From Chamaecrista fasciculata (taxonomy: Eukaryota > Streptophyta > Magnoliopsida > Fabales > Fabaceae), in NCBI GenBank assembly GCA_003254925.1, contig QANZ01009179.1, positions 68,491 through 132,490 of the forward strand: a DNA stretch of 64,000 nucleotides, in the 5' to 3' direction. The notes under the pieces are model-generated. The model did not search any database. It was not told the origin of the DNA and saw only the letters and a program-made list of their open reading frames with translations. Position numbers and translations under genes: made by a program. This document shows, in pieces, positions 1 to 11,241 of the stretch. Each line of letters opens with the position of its first letter. The first letter of the stretch is position 1.

Positions 1-150
1 CATTATTTTAATGGAGATTGGAAAGATTGATTTTTGAAAATAATCATGGATTATCTTGATTTGATCTAATTTTGGAAGAAATTTGAGGGACCAAAATGAA
101 ACTTTGAGCAAATTTGAGAGACCAAAATAGGACTTGATTTTGGAAAANTT
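1..150. repeat. Fragment of a Mutator-type foldback MITE
   Basis: The repeated phrase gagggaccaaaatgaaactt and gagaccaaaataggacttga near 85-140 is the usual end-proximal sequence of the foldback elements seen throughout this window. Only one arm is visible, so the element is truncated by the window edge. An undefined base lies at 148. Confidence 0.4.
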
Positions 151-190
151 TTATAAAAATATATATAGAATAAAAAATAAAAATTAAAGG

Positions 191-198
191 AAAAAAAA
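191..198 (-). terminator. Pol III terminator of tRNA-Phe
   Basis: Eight consecutive T residues on the minus strand begin three bases after the tRNA 3' end. This is the standard RNA polymerase III stop signal. Confidence 0.85.
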
Positions 199-201
199 CA
201 T

Positions 202-226
202 TGCGGTGAGCGTGGATCGAACACGC

Positions 227-269
<43 letters not shown>

Positions 270-274
270 CCCGC
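202..274 (-). tRNA. tRNA-Phe (GAA)
   Basis: Read on the minus strand, this is a 73-nt cloverleaf without intron. The acceptor stem is GCGGGGA paired with TCACCGC plus discriminator A. The A box is TAGCTCAGTTGGGAGAG, the anticodon loop is CTGAAGA (anticodon GAA), and the B box is GGTCGCGTGTTCGATCC. It matches the usual plant nuclear tRNA-Phe. CCA is not encoded, as expected for a nuclear gene. A T run follows directly downstream, so it is probably transcribed by RNA polymerase III. Confidence 0.96.
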
Positions 275-484
275 AGATGTTCTTTTGACATTACTTTAAA
301 ATATTTATAGGAATCCATAACAAAAAACTGAGGACGGAAAAGAATTTCAAGTAAACCACGTCAAGTAATGTTGAATTATATGGCATTTTTACTTTTTATT
401 TTTGTTGAAGAAAACATTGTCATTTATCAACATCATGCTACGCTAATATAAGTTCACTTGGAAATAGGAACGAGGAATATTAAA

Positions 485-647
485 GGGTAAATTGCAATTT
501 GGTACCCTGTGGTTAGGGGCGGTTCCCCTTTGGTACCCTGAAAGAAAAATTTTTGCATTGTGGTACCCCGTGGTTTGCTCCGTTAGCGATTTGGTACCCT
601 GAGGTTTTTTTCTGTTAGGATTTAACGGNCCAAATTACAATTTACCC
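485..647. mobile_element. Mutator-like foldback MITE, 163 bp
   Basis: The ends are inverted repeats: gggtaaattgcaatttgg at the left and ccaaattacaatttaccc at the right. A 9-bp target duplication, aatattaaa, flanks it at 476-484 and 648-656, the size made by Mutator-like transposases. There is no coding capacity. It shares its interior (ggtaccctgtggttaggggc, gtttgctccgttagcga) with the larger element at 46884-47318. One N lies at 629. Confidence 0.85.
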
Positions 648-661
648 AATATTAAATAGTA

Positions 662-1169
662 GGATAAATTACACTTTGGTACCTTGAGGTATGGATCAAT
701 TCTACTTTGGTATCTTGTTCTTTCAAGAATGACATTTTGATATTCTGTTTTATTTGTTGTTAGCACTTTGGTACCCAAATTTTTTTTCCCGTTGCCTCTT
801 GATGGAAAAAAGCACGTGCAGCGGTGCAGGTCATGTGCATGGTCAAAAATACGAAATCCACCATCCTAAACTCACATTTCACGATTTAGCCTTCAAAAAA
901 CATGATTCAGTATGTACTTGAAGACGGATGATTTCGTGTTTTTTTTAGGCTGAATCGTGAAATATGAGTTTAAGAGAGTGAATTTCGTGTTTTTGATCAT
1001 GCACGTGACTTGCAAGTGCTTTTTTCCGTCAAAAGGTAACGGAAAAAGAGTTTTGGGTATCGAAGTGCTGGCGGCGAATAGAACATGGTACTAAAATGTC
1101 ACTTTTGAAAGAACAAGGTACCAAAGTGGAATCGATCCATACTTCAGGGTACCAAAGTGTAATTTATCC
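662..1169. mobile_element. Mutator-like foldback MITE, 508 bp, abutting the previous one
   Basis: Long inverted arms of about 110 bp start ggataaattacactttgg and end ccaaagtgtaatttatcc. The 9-bp duplication taaatagta lies at 653-661 and 1170-1178. The left copy overlaps the right target duplication of the 485-647 element by four bases, so the two insertions landed within a few bases of each other. The centre carries an imperfect palindrome around 860-970. No open reading frame of note. Confidence 0.88.
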
Positions 1170-1578
1170 TAAATAGTAAGGCTTGAAACTAACAAAAACA
1201 ACAACTGAGCTGCAATTCAAAGACACCAGGCATGCGTAATTTGTATTGATGTCCAGTAATTAAAAAGATAAAATTTGAAGAAGAATGAAGTTGAAGAACA
1301 AGGGGTTTATTTACTATAAGTTTTATAACTTCCAATATTGTATTGCCAGGAAAATCCCAGGCCAAAAACAAGCAGTACATGAAAACTTCAGTAACTTTGA
1401 GCTTAAGATTCCATGAAATATGCTATGTCACCTGTAGCTGTGGAATCAATCATATATGAATTGTCTCCGTAAGACTAGAAATCCATAACTTATATTGAAG
1501 TTCAGTGCAGCCTAAAGTTCCAAAGCAAAGAGTAAAACTATAAAGTAGCCATGACATTGTGCAGATGCACAGAAATTG

Positions 1579-3750
1579 TTACAAAAATAGTTTTCGGTAT
1601 TCATCTGCCTCTTGAGCCATCTCTTCAGGGCTTCTGTCTTTCCTCTCCTTATCCAAGTCAAGCTTTTCTTTCAATTCCTTCTCCTTCTGATCCATCTGCA
1701 CCATTGACATTTACAAACAGCCAAGAAAGATGAATATTAAATCAGCCACAATATTAACATCAAGTTATAAAACAGTATATACTCAGCCAGAAAGAATAGT
1801 TCTATCTTACCGCATCATAGATCTCATCATTCTTCTCAAAATCACCGCTTATCCTGGGGACGACATGAATATGAACATGAGGAACAGTCTGTCCCGCTTG
1901 GGGCCCATCCTAACATACAGAAAAGTAATTTAGTTTTGTTACATACAGGTAGCAAGACATGGAGGCAGCAAGATAGTACTTGCAAGGAAGGAAATTTTGT
2001 TTACATAAAGGACAAAAATTACAAAGCAGAATTCTCCTCACTAAGCAATGAAATTGGTGTCTTTGTACCAATTTTGGAACATAAAACTAATATATATATA
2101 TATATATATATACCCATATCATCAGATGACAGAAATAGCAGCTACTTTCAAATTTCTAGCAAAAAGTTCAGTAACAGAACATGAGGCAAGCTGTTGTATA
2201 GACAAACAAAAATTTTGAAGTGAATAATTTTTGTGTTAGAAAAGGCAAGGAGAAGCACACATATGTATTAAGCTACTGTCTTAGAGCTCTTTTACTAATA
2301 AAAAAGAGCTAATAAAAGAATGATTCTTTAAAAAATTGATCTCTATGAGTCTATCATAGAAGTATCTATAGAAAACAACTAAAAACATAACTAAATCGGT
2401 TAGAAATTTCATACAATTTAAGGCATGATGATGGCAACAAAGAAGAAGTGTACAACCAGGAAGCAGACAATCACAATACCTTCCAGAAATGAGATACATA
2501 TTAAAGAACAAGACAGATTTAAAACTTAAGTCAGTACACCTAACGCCTGTATTATACTCACACACACACATTAAAGTACAATGTAAAATGCATACTTAAA
2601 TGAGCATACTTCAACTATCTTACCTGGATGGCAAATGTCAGTGATGATGCCTTATGGTAGCTCTCAAGCTGCCTCCCAACTTTCTGTGCCGTAAGCCATA
2701 AATCAGAAGTCTCATCAGCAGTAAGATCAACAAATCGCTTCACTTCACGCTTTGGACAGATAAGCACATGTAAATACTGTTAAGTCAACCAAGTTCAGCA
2801 CCAAACTAACTTCAGTTTCATCAAATATATAATCAAGTTTTTAACCCTTTTAGAGAAAAGTAATTGTATGAAACCAACATATATCAAGCCCATTTCTTCT
2901 TCCAGCATCTTCAAACAGTCGCTGGAAAGCACGCACATACAGGGCATGTTACAGCTATTCACAAATAAAATAAGCCAGTATTACAACAAAACATAAATCC
3001 AGGTTGTTCAACCTAAGGAATATCAGCAACTAATTGCATGAAAGTCGCATGAACTATAAACCTATCATGAATATCAGCAACTGATTGTCCTAAACTCGTG
3101 CAGAATTAACACTAATTAGTTATCAATATATTACTTGCGTTTAGGCTTTTTTTTTTTTTCCTTACTTTTCAAAATAAACAGTAACAATATATGATAAACG
3201 AGTTTCAATATTGAACTACAATAATGTAATCATCATTCCAACCAAACCCAGCACAGCATTGTTGACAACCCACAAAAAGGATATGACCTGCAAAAGAAGG
3301 GCGTAAATCAATCGCTAGGGTATGCCTTTTCTATCAACTAATACCGTAAAAAGAGAATTTTCTGGCCCCTTTTACTGCTCTTCGAAACGAGAGAAGAAAA
3401 ACAAACGAAAAGGACTAATCATATATTTACCGGGAAGAAGAGGACGCAAGTTGACCATTGCATAAGAAAGATGGGTGGAGTAGAACACTTCACTCTGGTG
3501 TATCTTGTAGGGTCCAAAAGTGTAGCTTTCCGCTGTCATCTGCGAAATGCATCGAAAGAGAACGAAGATTGAGAGTGGTAGGTCGAAGAAAGGGCAAATT
3601 TACAGTTAAAAACATGAATTGATCCATTTTTACCTTTATGGTGGAGGAGGAAATTGGTCGTACTTGGAGTGAGATTGAAGAATGTGGCAGAAATGAACGA
3701 CGATTGAGAGCAATAGAAGGCAAAACTAAGAGTAGCTGCTGCTTTACCAT
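1579..3750 (-). CDS. FHIT: FHIT-type bis(5'-adenosyl)-triphosphatase with N-terminal extension
   Basis: Spliced gene, complement(join(1579..1695, 1811..1909, 2624..2776, 3274..3287, 3431..3539, 3634..3750)), giving 202 codons plus stop; all introns are GT-AG and phases agree. Proteins of this family hydrolyse Ap3A/Ap4A to AMP plus ADP or ATP. The histidine triad PHVHIHVVP is at residues 141-149 (H142, H144, H146; the middle His is the family nucleophile). Other family landmarks are [51 protein letters not shown] and [12 protein letters not shown], with a charged tail ending RKLFL. The first exon adds 39 residues rich in Ser, Leu and Arg and almost free of acidic residues, which looks like an organelle targeting peptide. 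The catalytic part would otherwise start at the Met at 3539. The join through a 14-base exon (3274-3287) is the least certain part, because the family normally reads straight from LLPGH into VLxCPKR here. Confidence 0.9.
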
Positions 3751-5330
3751 TTGAACCTTGAAATTGAAAATTGAAACTTGCAGGATTTTTTCGTGTTTTT
3801 TTTTTTTTGGCCCCTCTACTCTTTTTTTCAACCCTTCTCTTTATAATTTAAGTACAAATTTTTAACGGGTAAACTAATTTTTTAGTCTCTGAATTATACA
3901 GTTGTGACACTTTGGTCCATGAATTTTCGGAACTGTACAACTAGATCCTTGAATTATTCTGACTTATTACAAATTGGTCCCTTTGTTAGCCAGTTGTTTT
4001 GAAAAAAGATGACGTGGACTGTCAGCCTATATATGTGGACTGTTAAGTGCTGACGTTGATTGTTAATTTCCACGTAAGCACTCAAAATGAAAAAAACAAA
4101 AAAAAATTGTCAACTCAAATTAATTTACAAATGAGCAAATATTAGCACTCCTCAAAAACCACGTTTAGTCCCTCTCTATCCCCAAACCCATTGGAACCCA
4201 AACACCGAAAAACAATTGAACCCCAACAGCAAAAACCATTCAAACCTCACACCCCCAAATAGGGGTATTTGTTAGGCGGTTTTGAATAAATTTGAAAGAG
4301 TGTTTTGCCTTTAATATATTTTTAACCAAACCAAACCACTCATTGATCGATTTAGTTCAATTTTACTTCAATTCGATTAGGTTTGGTCAAATTGGTTTGG
4401 TTTGATTTTAAATATCCCTACCCTCAAACCATTCGAACTGTAGACAAAACCCACACATCTGGGCCACCATTTCCACATACCCACTCTAGGACCTTAACCC
4501 ATCATTTTGCATCGTCGCTCGCACCCTTCGAACCCACACGTTAACCCATGAGATTGAGGGTCACATGTTTGACTTGGTGGGAGAGACCAATTTGTGTGGG
4601 AATTTGAGGGAATTTGAGGGACCAGATTGTTGCATTGAAGGATGTGAGGGACTATAGTGTAATATGTTGTATTATTTAATATGAGAGACCGCATTTAAGG
4701 GACCACCATTTTTTTGGAATTGGATTGTTAATGTAATGAATTGTGGTAGTCGTAGATTTTCATTTCCGTTGGCATTGAGTTTGTTATATATTGAATTTAT
4801 TTCTTGTTGATTTTGGTCGGTGGTTATTGAAAAGATTTAAATTTTAGTCCGAATATAAAATTTGAACTTGTACAATATAAAAATTAAATTTGTCCAGACC
4901 TAGACCTATAAAATAAAATTTCATAGTCTCCATTGAGTTTAGGTATTTTGATAATTCCTAATCATTAATTTATTGAAAGAAATTAATCCAAGAATAAAAT
5001 TGACCAAAATATAAAACATTAAAAATGAAATTGACCAAAAAAAAATAATGAAATGATGTTAAATTTAGTAACCAAAATTATGTTTTTGCCCTTTACCTTA
5101 AGAGTTCAGAAAATATTTTCTAATGGGCCAGCCAAACAATGTCAATATGCTCTTAGAAACCGAATCCTAATTCTCATGCCTTACGAAATAGGCCCAAGCC
5201 TCGTTTTCAGACTTCTAACTATATCCCATTTTCGCTATGAATTGCCAGTTTGCCACTTTCTTTCTCTCTCTAGTTTATCTCGTAGGATAATACTGGTTCT
5301 TCGCGGCATTTGCTGCTCTGGTTCTCAAAA
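3751..5330. other. Shared upstream region between FHIT and bL17 genes
   Basis: This 1.6-kb interval separates two divergently transcribed genes, so both promoters must lie in it. The FHIT leader is probably just above 3750. The left end of a degraded foldback element (gggtaaactaattttttagt) begins at 3867. A hAT-like MITE sits at 4260-4420, and dispersed gagggacca motifs occur at 4600-4710. No clear TATA box could be assigned for either gene. Confidence 0.5.
4260..4420. mobile_element. hAT-like MITE, 161 bp
   Basis: The ends taggggtattt and aaatatcccta are inverted repeats. They are flanked by near-identical 8-bp repeats, cccccaaa at 4252-4259 and ccctcaaa at 4421-4428, the hAT-type duplication length. 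The interior is rich in ggtttgg/aaccaaacc, a theme common in plant hAT MITEs. Confidence 0.65.
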
Positions 5331-7900
5331 ATGGCGTGCTTCGGCAATGCAATTATGGCTGTAAGCAGTGACAGCAGATGGAGTATGGCGTCACTCCGTT
5401 CTTCCTTGCCACCGCTTCCTTCTTCTTCTTCTTCCACTTCCTTGTGTTTCCCTGTAGCTGCAGCATTTCCCTCCTCATCTTCTTCCTCAAGGAGGATACA
5501 AATTTCTCCGCCCAAACACAAATCGGTGGTTAGGTCGTTCACTGGACTTTCCCCTCTAAACAATTTGTTCTTTTCCAGCACTTCTTCAGGTATTATATAT
5601 GTTTGCTGGGAGAAACCCATTTTTGGGTTTTTTTCATTAACATATAGTTTGGGTGTTGTTTAACTTAGTGCACAGTATATGTTAGTTTGTTTGTTACTGT
5701 ATAATGAGTTTTAATTGCATTACTTTGATTCTGAGCCGTTTCTTATTTCGTTCCTGAGGAATCATTGGCTTCTATAGAGTTTCTAGTTTCTGCTATGCTG
5801 TCTTGTCTGGGTTTTGTGCTTGCTATTTGCTTTTCTATGATATGGTTAAGTTTGCTGTAATTTGACTACGTATTTCTTTACACATCTGGATTAGATTAAG
5901 TGACACACTAGCCCAAATAAACAGGTCATGTTTGCAAACAGCAAATATTTCTTCTTTTTTTTTTTTGTATCTATTTGTCTCTCTCTCTCTCCTAAGTTAG
6001 TAGTGGCGTGGATTTGCATTCATATTTTCCTTTAGATCTGTGTTCTGTTTAGGATTGGCTGTTTATTGTGCCTTATTCAGTAAGCGTGAAAGGTAGAAGC
6101 TACAACTTCACTAGTATTATCTGGACTTTTATTGTCATTTTACTTTCACATGGCTGACAATTGACTAGTAGAGAATAGAGATTCATGTGATGTTGTTGCG
6201 TTGAATCGAATTTACAATAACTTGCATGAGAGCCGGAGTTCTGCACAACTATCAAAGTTTTGGCTTCAAAAACAGAAATTTAAGCCTTTATTGTGACCAG
6301 GAGATATACTTTAGCAGTTACATTTGTTAAGTTATAGCTGGGACCTGACTATGTCATATTTTGAGCTCTCTTGTTGGTGACACAACTTACGTAGGGGCAG
6401 CAAGCATTCAATCCTAGTTCTTTCCACTGTCTGTGGTAATGACAGAAAATGGAGGAGGCTAGCATATTTGTTTCAGTTGATATTTCATAGCGTCACTCTA
6501 TTATTTAGACTTGCCATCTCGAACTTAGTAACCTTAGGTGCTCAACAGTTTCTCACTCAAGAGTTTCTAGAGCTAACATGTACATTTGTATGTTAAATAT
6601 CGTAATTTCAGGTGGGACAAATTTCCATTTTGACTTTCTGACTTGAACACGCAATCAGAACCTTTGTTGGTAGTTTGCCTTATAGCTGATGTGGTAGACA
6701 ATAGGGAGAGTAGAAGTCTATATGATGTGGGTGGTTTGAATTTGATCCATAATAATCAAAATATTAAATTCAGCATGAAATTTGAAGTATCAATTATGGT
6801 TAATGCCTAGAGATTGATGATTATGCTGTTGAAAGCAGTGCTGCTATTTGGCTACTTTATGTTTGGGACTTTTGAACTCTTGTTTTTGGTGGTATTTAAA
6901 GCTTGTTCCTGGGCAAGAAAATTCTTTATTCATTTAAATGTTCCCTTCAATTTTTATTAGCCCCTACCAACAAAATTTGGTCATGGTTCTGAGGCTTCTG
7001 TACTTCTGCCATTGTTCATGCAGTATTGCACAAAATATTCAGGGGAGTTATCTTATTGTACCTATAAAATTCAACGGGACAGCACATAAGCACCCGGAAC
7101 CCATTGGGGAGATAACACAGCAGTGACTGAGCATGAGAGTGCTTTGATATTAAGAAATGATTGTCATGTTTATTCCACTATTTTGGATTTTATGTATATT
7201 AGGAACTAACATCAGGGACATTGTAATTCTTTGATTATTTGGATGTGAGTCATGAATTTGTGAGTTCATTTTAAAAGGTTTTAAATATCATTATTGTTAG
7301 ACAACAAAACAATATGATAGCCTTGATCAATCACTTAATGTTGCTGTGTCAATCAAAGAAATCTTGGAATCTTACGTAGGTTGCTGTATAAGTTATCTGT
7401 GAATGAAGTCTATTAGCTAATTGAACTGAACACCACTCCTCTCTGAATTTGTGTTTTATTTTTCATTTTGGCTTCCATAATTATGTGCAGAATTTACCAC
7501 TTCTAGTGTGAGTTTTACTATTATTGACAATGGGGGTCGAGTATATGCCATGAGACATGGAAGGCGAGTGCCCAAGCTCAACCGGCCTCCTGATCAGCGC
7601 CGGGCACTTATTCGGGGCCTTACAACTCAGCTCCTTAAATATGGCCGCATCAAGACCACCAGAGCAAGAGCCAGTGCAATTAGGAAGTATGTTGATAAAA
7701 TGATCACACTGGCAAAGGATGGCTCTCTTCACAAGAGGCGACAAGCCCTTGGCTTCATATATGAGAAGCAGATTGTTCATGCACTATTTGCAGAGGTTCC
7801 AGACCGTTATGGTGAAAGAAATGGAGGTTACACAAGAATCATTAGAACTCTACCAAGGCGGGGTGATAATGCACCTATGGCGTACATTGAACTTGTTTAG
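5331..7900 (+). CDS. RPL17: Organellar (plastid-type) ribosomal protein bL17, nuclear gene
   Basis: Two exons, join(5331..5589, 7491..7900), give 222 residues. Residues 1 to about 100 are Ser/Pro-rich with few acids (for example [19 protein letters not shown]), a typical chloroplast transit peptide. The bL17 domain runs from Met107 to the end (116 residues, near the bacterial length): [20 protein letters not shown], then [33 protein letters not shown] and a C-terminal [10 protein letters not shown]. bL17 sits near the exit of the peptide tunnel on the large ribosomal subunit. The domain closely resembles plant chloroplast L17. The intron is 1.9 kb, phase 1, GT-AG, and relics of its 3' half occur twice downstream (8566-8885 and 17935-18600). 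ATG 5331 is chosen because it starts the transit peptide; the frame stays open a little upstream but without ATG. Confidence 0.94.
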
Positions 7901-8565
7901 CCACTACTTTATCTGAGTCCTTTTTCTATATATTTGCACTCTCACTGAAACTTTGAGACAAGTCATGTGATTTCTTGGCTGACAATGGTTTCTATAAATA
8001 TTTTCAATGTTTAATTTAACCTTGTATTTTGTTTTTCCGAGTATGCCTGAATCTGTATTTTTTTTTGGCATCTATATGGGAACATTTCATATGCAATCTT
8101 AAATGTTGTCTCTGATGTGTTCTCATGATCAAACTTGCATCTGCCGTCCACAGGAACAAATATATTATAGTCATCGAGTATAGTTTACTCACTAAATGTA
8201 AGAATGCTCTAGAGTTGAATTTTAGTGTACAGATGTGCTTTCAGCCATCAAATCGAGGGAAATACTCTTAATGAGAGGCATCCATCAGTTGAGTATTCGG
8301 ATAAAATGTTCAAGCAACGTTGAAGTTGCTACAAAAGAGTTGCAGTGATTGCTGGTTTAAAGAAAATAGGCTATGAAGGAAAGTGCCGTACCAAACTTAG
8401 CTGTATAATAATGTAGGTTGAATGTTCAAACTGATCTTATATGTATAGGTCAAATTTTAGTTTGGTCCAAGATGTTTCAAAAGTTTCAAATTGGTCCTGT
8501 CAGTACAATCCATCACTTTTCTTAGTTAAATACTGATGTATTATTTGACATACCATATTCTCAGA
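7901..8565. other. 3' flank of the bL17 gene
   Basis: The early part is presumably the 3' UTR (several aataaa-like and T-rich stretches before about 8080). A scrap of foldback element (ggtcaaattttagtttggtcc) lies near 8450-8510. No open reading frame or RNA gene was recognised. Confidence 0.4.
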
Positions 8566-8885
8566 ATTACAGGTAGCAGAAATACAACCTATCTATCATG
8601 TCCAACTTTTTGACTTGAACACTGCAATCAGAAGCTTTATTGTTACTTTGTTGTTTGATCTATAATAGTCAAAGCGTTAAATTCAGCATAGAATTTGAAG
8701 TATCAATTTCACTCGTTGCCTAGAGATTGATTGTAATTCTGTTTAAAGCTATTTTAAGCAGTGCTGCTAGTTGACTACTAAATGTTCTGGACTTTGGAAC
8801 TCTCTTTGTTGGTGGTATAAAACTTGTGCTTGGACAAAAACTAAAATTGTTTATTCATTTAAAAATTTCCTTCAATTTTTAAGTA
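8566..8885 (+). repeat. Relic copy of the bL17 intron (unit A)
   Basis: The stretch is clearly similar to the bL17 intron at about 6605-6960. Shared phrases include cttgaacac-gcaatcagaa, gaatttgaagtatcaatt, gcctagagattgat, agcagtgctgcta and tttattcatttaaa. It is even closer to 18308-18620 in unit B. It sits downstream of the genuine last exon, so it is a duplicated intron piece and not part of the working gene. Confidence 0.8.
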
Positions 8886-9794
8886 AGATGAAGCCAAATT
8901 AACTCTTCGTCGCCTTTGGCATTATACTGATGGCCTCTTGTACTGCCAACTTCAAATAAAGCGGATATTCTATCCTGTCTTCTTCAGCATCTATCCCTTA
9001 TATTGTAGGTTTAGACATTACTTGGGAAACAAATAAACAAATTAGTTTTTTTTCCCACCTTTTGTTCCAGACTTTCTTTTTTTTTTCATAGGTCAAAACT
9101 TCATTTTGGTCCTCGAACTTAGAGTGAATTCTGTTTTAGTCCTCAAACTTTTTTTGTTTTGTTTAGCTATTCAAATTTTCTCAATCGTTTCATCGTTAAG
9201 TCCAAAACATTATTCTATCTGGATATTGTCATTATCTTTGATTTAGATAGTTGAGATGGACGATTTTACTCTCATACATATTAGTGAATTGATAGAGATA
9301 AAAAAAAATCTCAATACATACTTGTGGATGAAAGAAAATCTTGAAATCTATGTCTGGGTTGTTGCTTCTTTGTGTTTTCTTGTTGGAAATAAGGTCAACC
9401 ATCCAATATAAGTCTATATACACCGCCATTTTGACCACTTACATACATATATTCCATTTTCTCATTACTTTTACATCCTTGAATATGCTAACTTTACACT
9501 TTTGTGAGCCAAAACTGGAATGGAAGATATCTGCTAGGCTTTTGAAGGCAAAATTTGTCAGTTTATTGACTCCCAACATGGGACTTCAGAGTGATAACCT
9601 CTCTGATGTGTCTTTCTTCATTGAGATAAGAGGATATGCATACACAACCTATATATATAGTGTTACTTGTCATTCATTGGTACCTGTCAAACTACTCAGT
9701 ATAAAATGAAAAACCTTCTGAACCTATAGGATTTGATTGGGTAGGCTTTTCCAATTCTGAAATTCTATTGGCTATTATTCTTCTTAAAAAAAAA

Positions 9795-10048
9795 AGATAA
9801 ATTACACAGAAGGTCCCTATCGTTTGGCTTATTTATAGAAAGGGTTCTTGTGGTTTAAAAAGTTACAAAGAAGGGCCTGTGGTTTGCTCCGTTAACAAGA
9901 AGGGTCGGCATGCCTGTGTAGCCCACGGGATAAACAGACCAACTCATATAGGAGCGCTTTTAAATGGGCCTGTTTTTTGATGCTCAAGTCCGCCCATTTA
10001 ACGGGCGGGTTGGGCGGGGCTTGCGGGCCTAGGCCCATTTTGACACTC
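9795..10048. mobile_element. Truncated foldback element plus hAT-like end, unit A only
   Basis: 9795-9910 matches the left arm of the 57287-57930 element (gataaattacacagaaggtc, gtttgctccgttaaca) but no right arm follows. It runs into a GC-rich end (cgggcgggttgggcggggc ... gcccattttgacactc) typical of plant hAT-like repeats. The equivalent place in unit B carries a different insertion (19730-20297). Confidence 0.5.
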
Positions 10049-10365
10049 AGAGAGTCCTAATTTTCTAAATAATGATATGAAAGTGAAGTGCCAAAATACA
10101 CACTGTACATTATAGGTTGGGAAATTTATTGTAAGCCAAAGAAGGAAGGAAGCTTGTTATTCTTGGAAAATTGATATCCAAAATCATAAATTTGGTTCAG
10201 AAAAAGACAAAAGAAATAAACTGGCAACAGAGGAAAGGAAAAGCTTCTATATGTATTTTTATTGATATAAAATTATATGTATAATGAATTATTTAATGAC
10301 TTTTGTGAAATTACAATATGTTAAGTTTGTTTAAGACTTAAGCCATACCAGCTGGTGGGGCTTTT

Positions 10366-10402
<37 letters not shown>

Positions 10403-11233
10403 AAACAAGAGATAGTGGAATACAGGTGAATGTTGATGATGGTACTATCAACTCTCACTTTTGTATTACTTGCTTTCATGCATTTACCGTATTAGAAATT
10501 GTAAAATTAGATTATAGATTATAAAATTTGTATTAGAGTAACTTTTTTCACAGACATGCATATTGTGAATAAATCACTCTCCCTATGGCAATAAGTATGA
10601 GGACATGAACCTAATAGACATTTGAATTTGAATAAAGGATGGTGACATAAAACAGAATTTGAATAATTTTTAATAAAACTTGATTGGGGGTACTTCAAAT
10701 TAAGTGCACATTGCCTAATATACTCAAATGTCCTTTTAAAGTCCCAGAAATATTGAGCCATTATGGTTTAAAGAATTCATTAGAAAAATAGAAAATGTAA
10801 TTTGTCAAAATTTGTAACTTACATTTTACAATGGCCAAACCAAACACTAACCAATATATTGTGTTAACCTTATTTCTTTGATAAGTTTTGGTCAAGTTTT
10901 TAAGATATCGATTAAATTAATTTTATCTTAATGATAACTTGTGTCATGAAAATTTATTTTACTAACTTAAATATAATTCAATTAACTTAATTAAAAATTT
11001 ATTCAATTACTATATTAACTTTGTCTTAACGAAAATAACACTAACGAAACAAACTCATTAAAGTTGTTCTAAATGTAAATGTGCTTTCTACATCTCACTT
11101 AAATTAAAACTTTTTAATACTTTTGAAATAAGTTTAATCATATAACAGTTGTCAAAAGAGGCGTTTCACTTTACCCGCACCGACAGCCTTACCCGGTAGC
11201 TGGTTAAAATCGCACCCTCGCTAGTATCAAGCT

Positions 11234-11241
11234 TATATAAA
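11234..11241 (+). promoter_or_regulatory. Probable TATA box, bromodomain gene copy A
   Basis: TATATAAA lies in a block conserved with unit B (TATA at 21540-21547). A conserved stretch of about 150 bases follows, ending at a good splice donor (gaagtg/gtatgt, 11400). With the conserved acceptor tgacag/gggaagtg (12802), this predicts a leader exon and an intron of about 1.4 kb in the 5' UTR. There is no transcript evidence. Confidence 0.45.

Noticed and set aside
5270..5620. Antisense frame opposite the bL17 transit peptide exon
   Set aside because: Acidic translation is the complement of Ser-rich codons; the plus-strand gene is clear.
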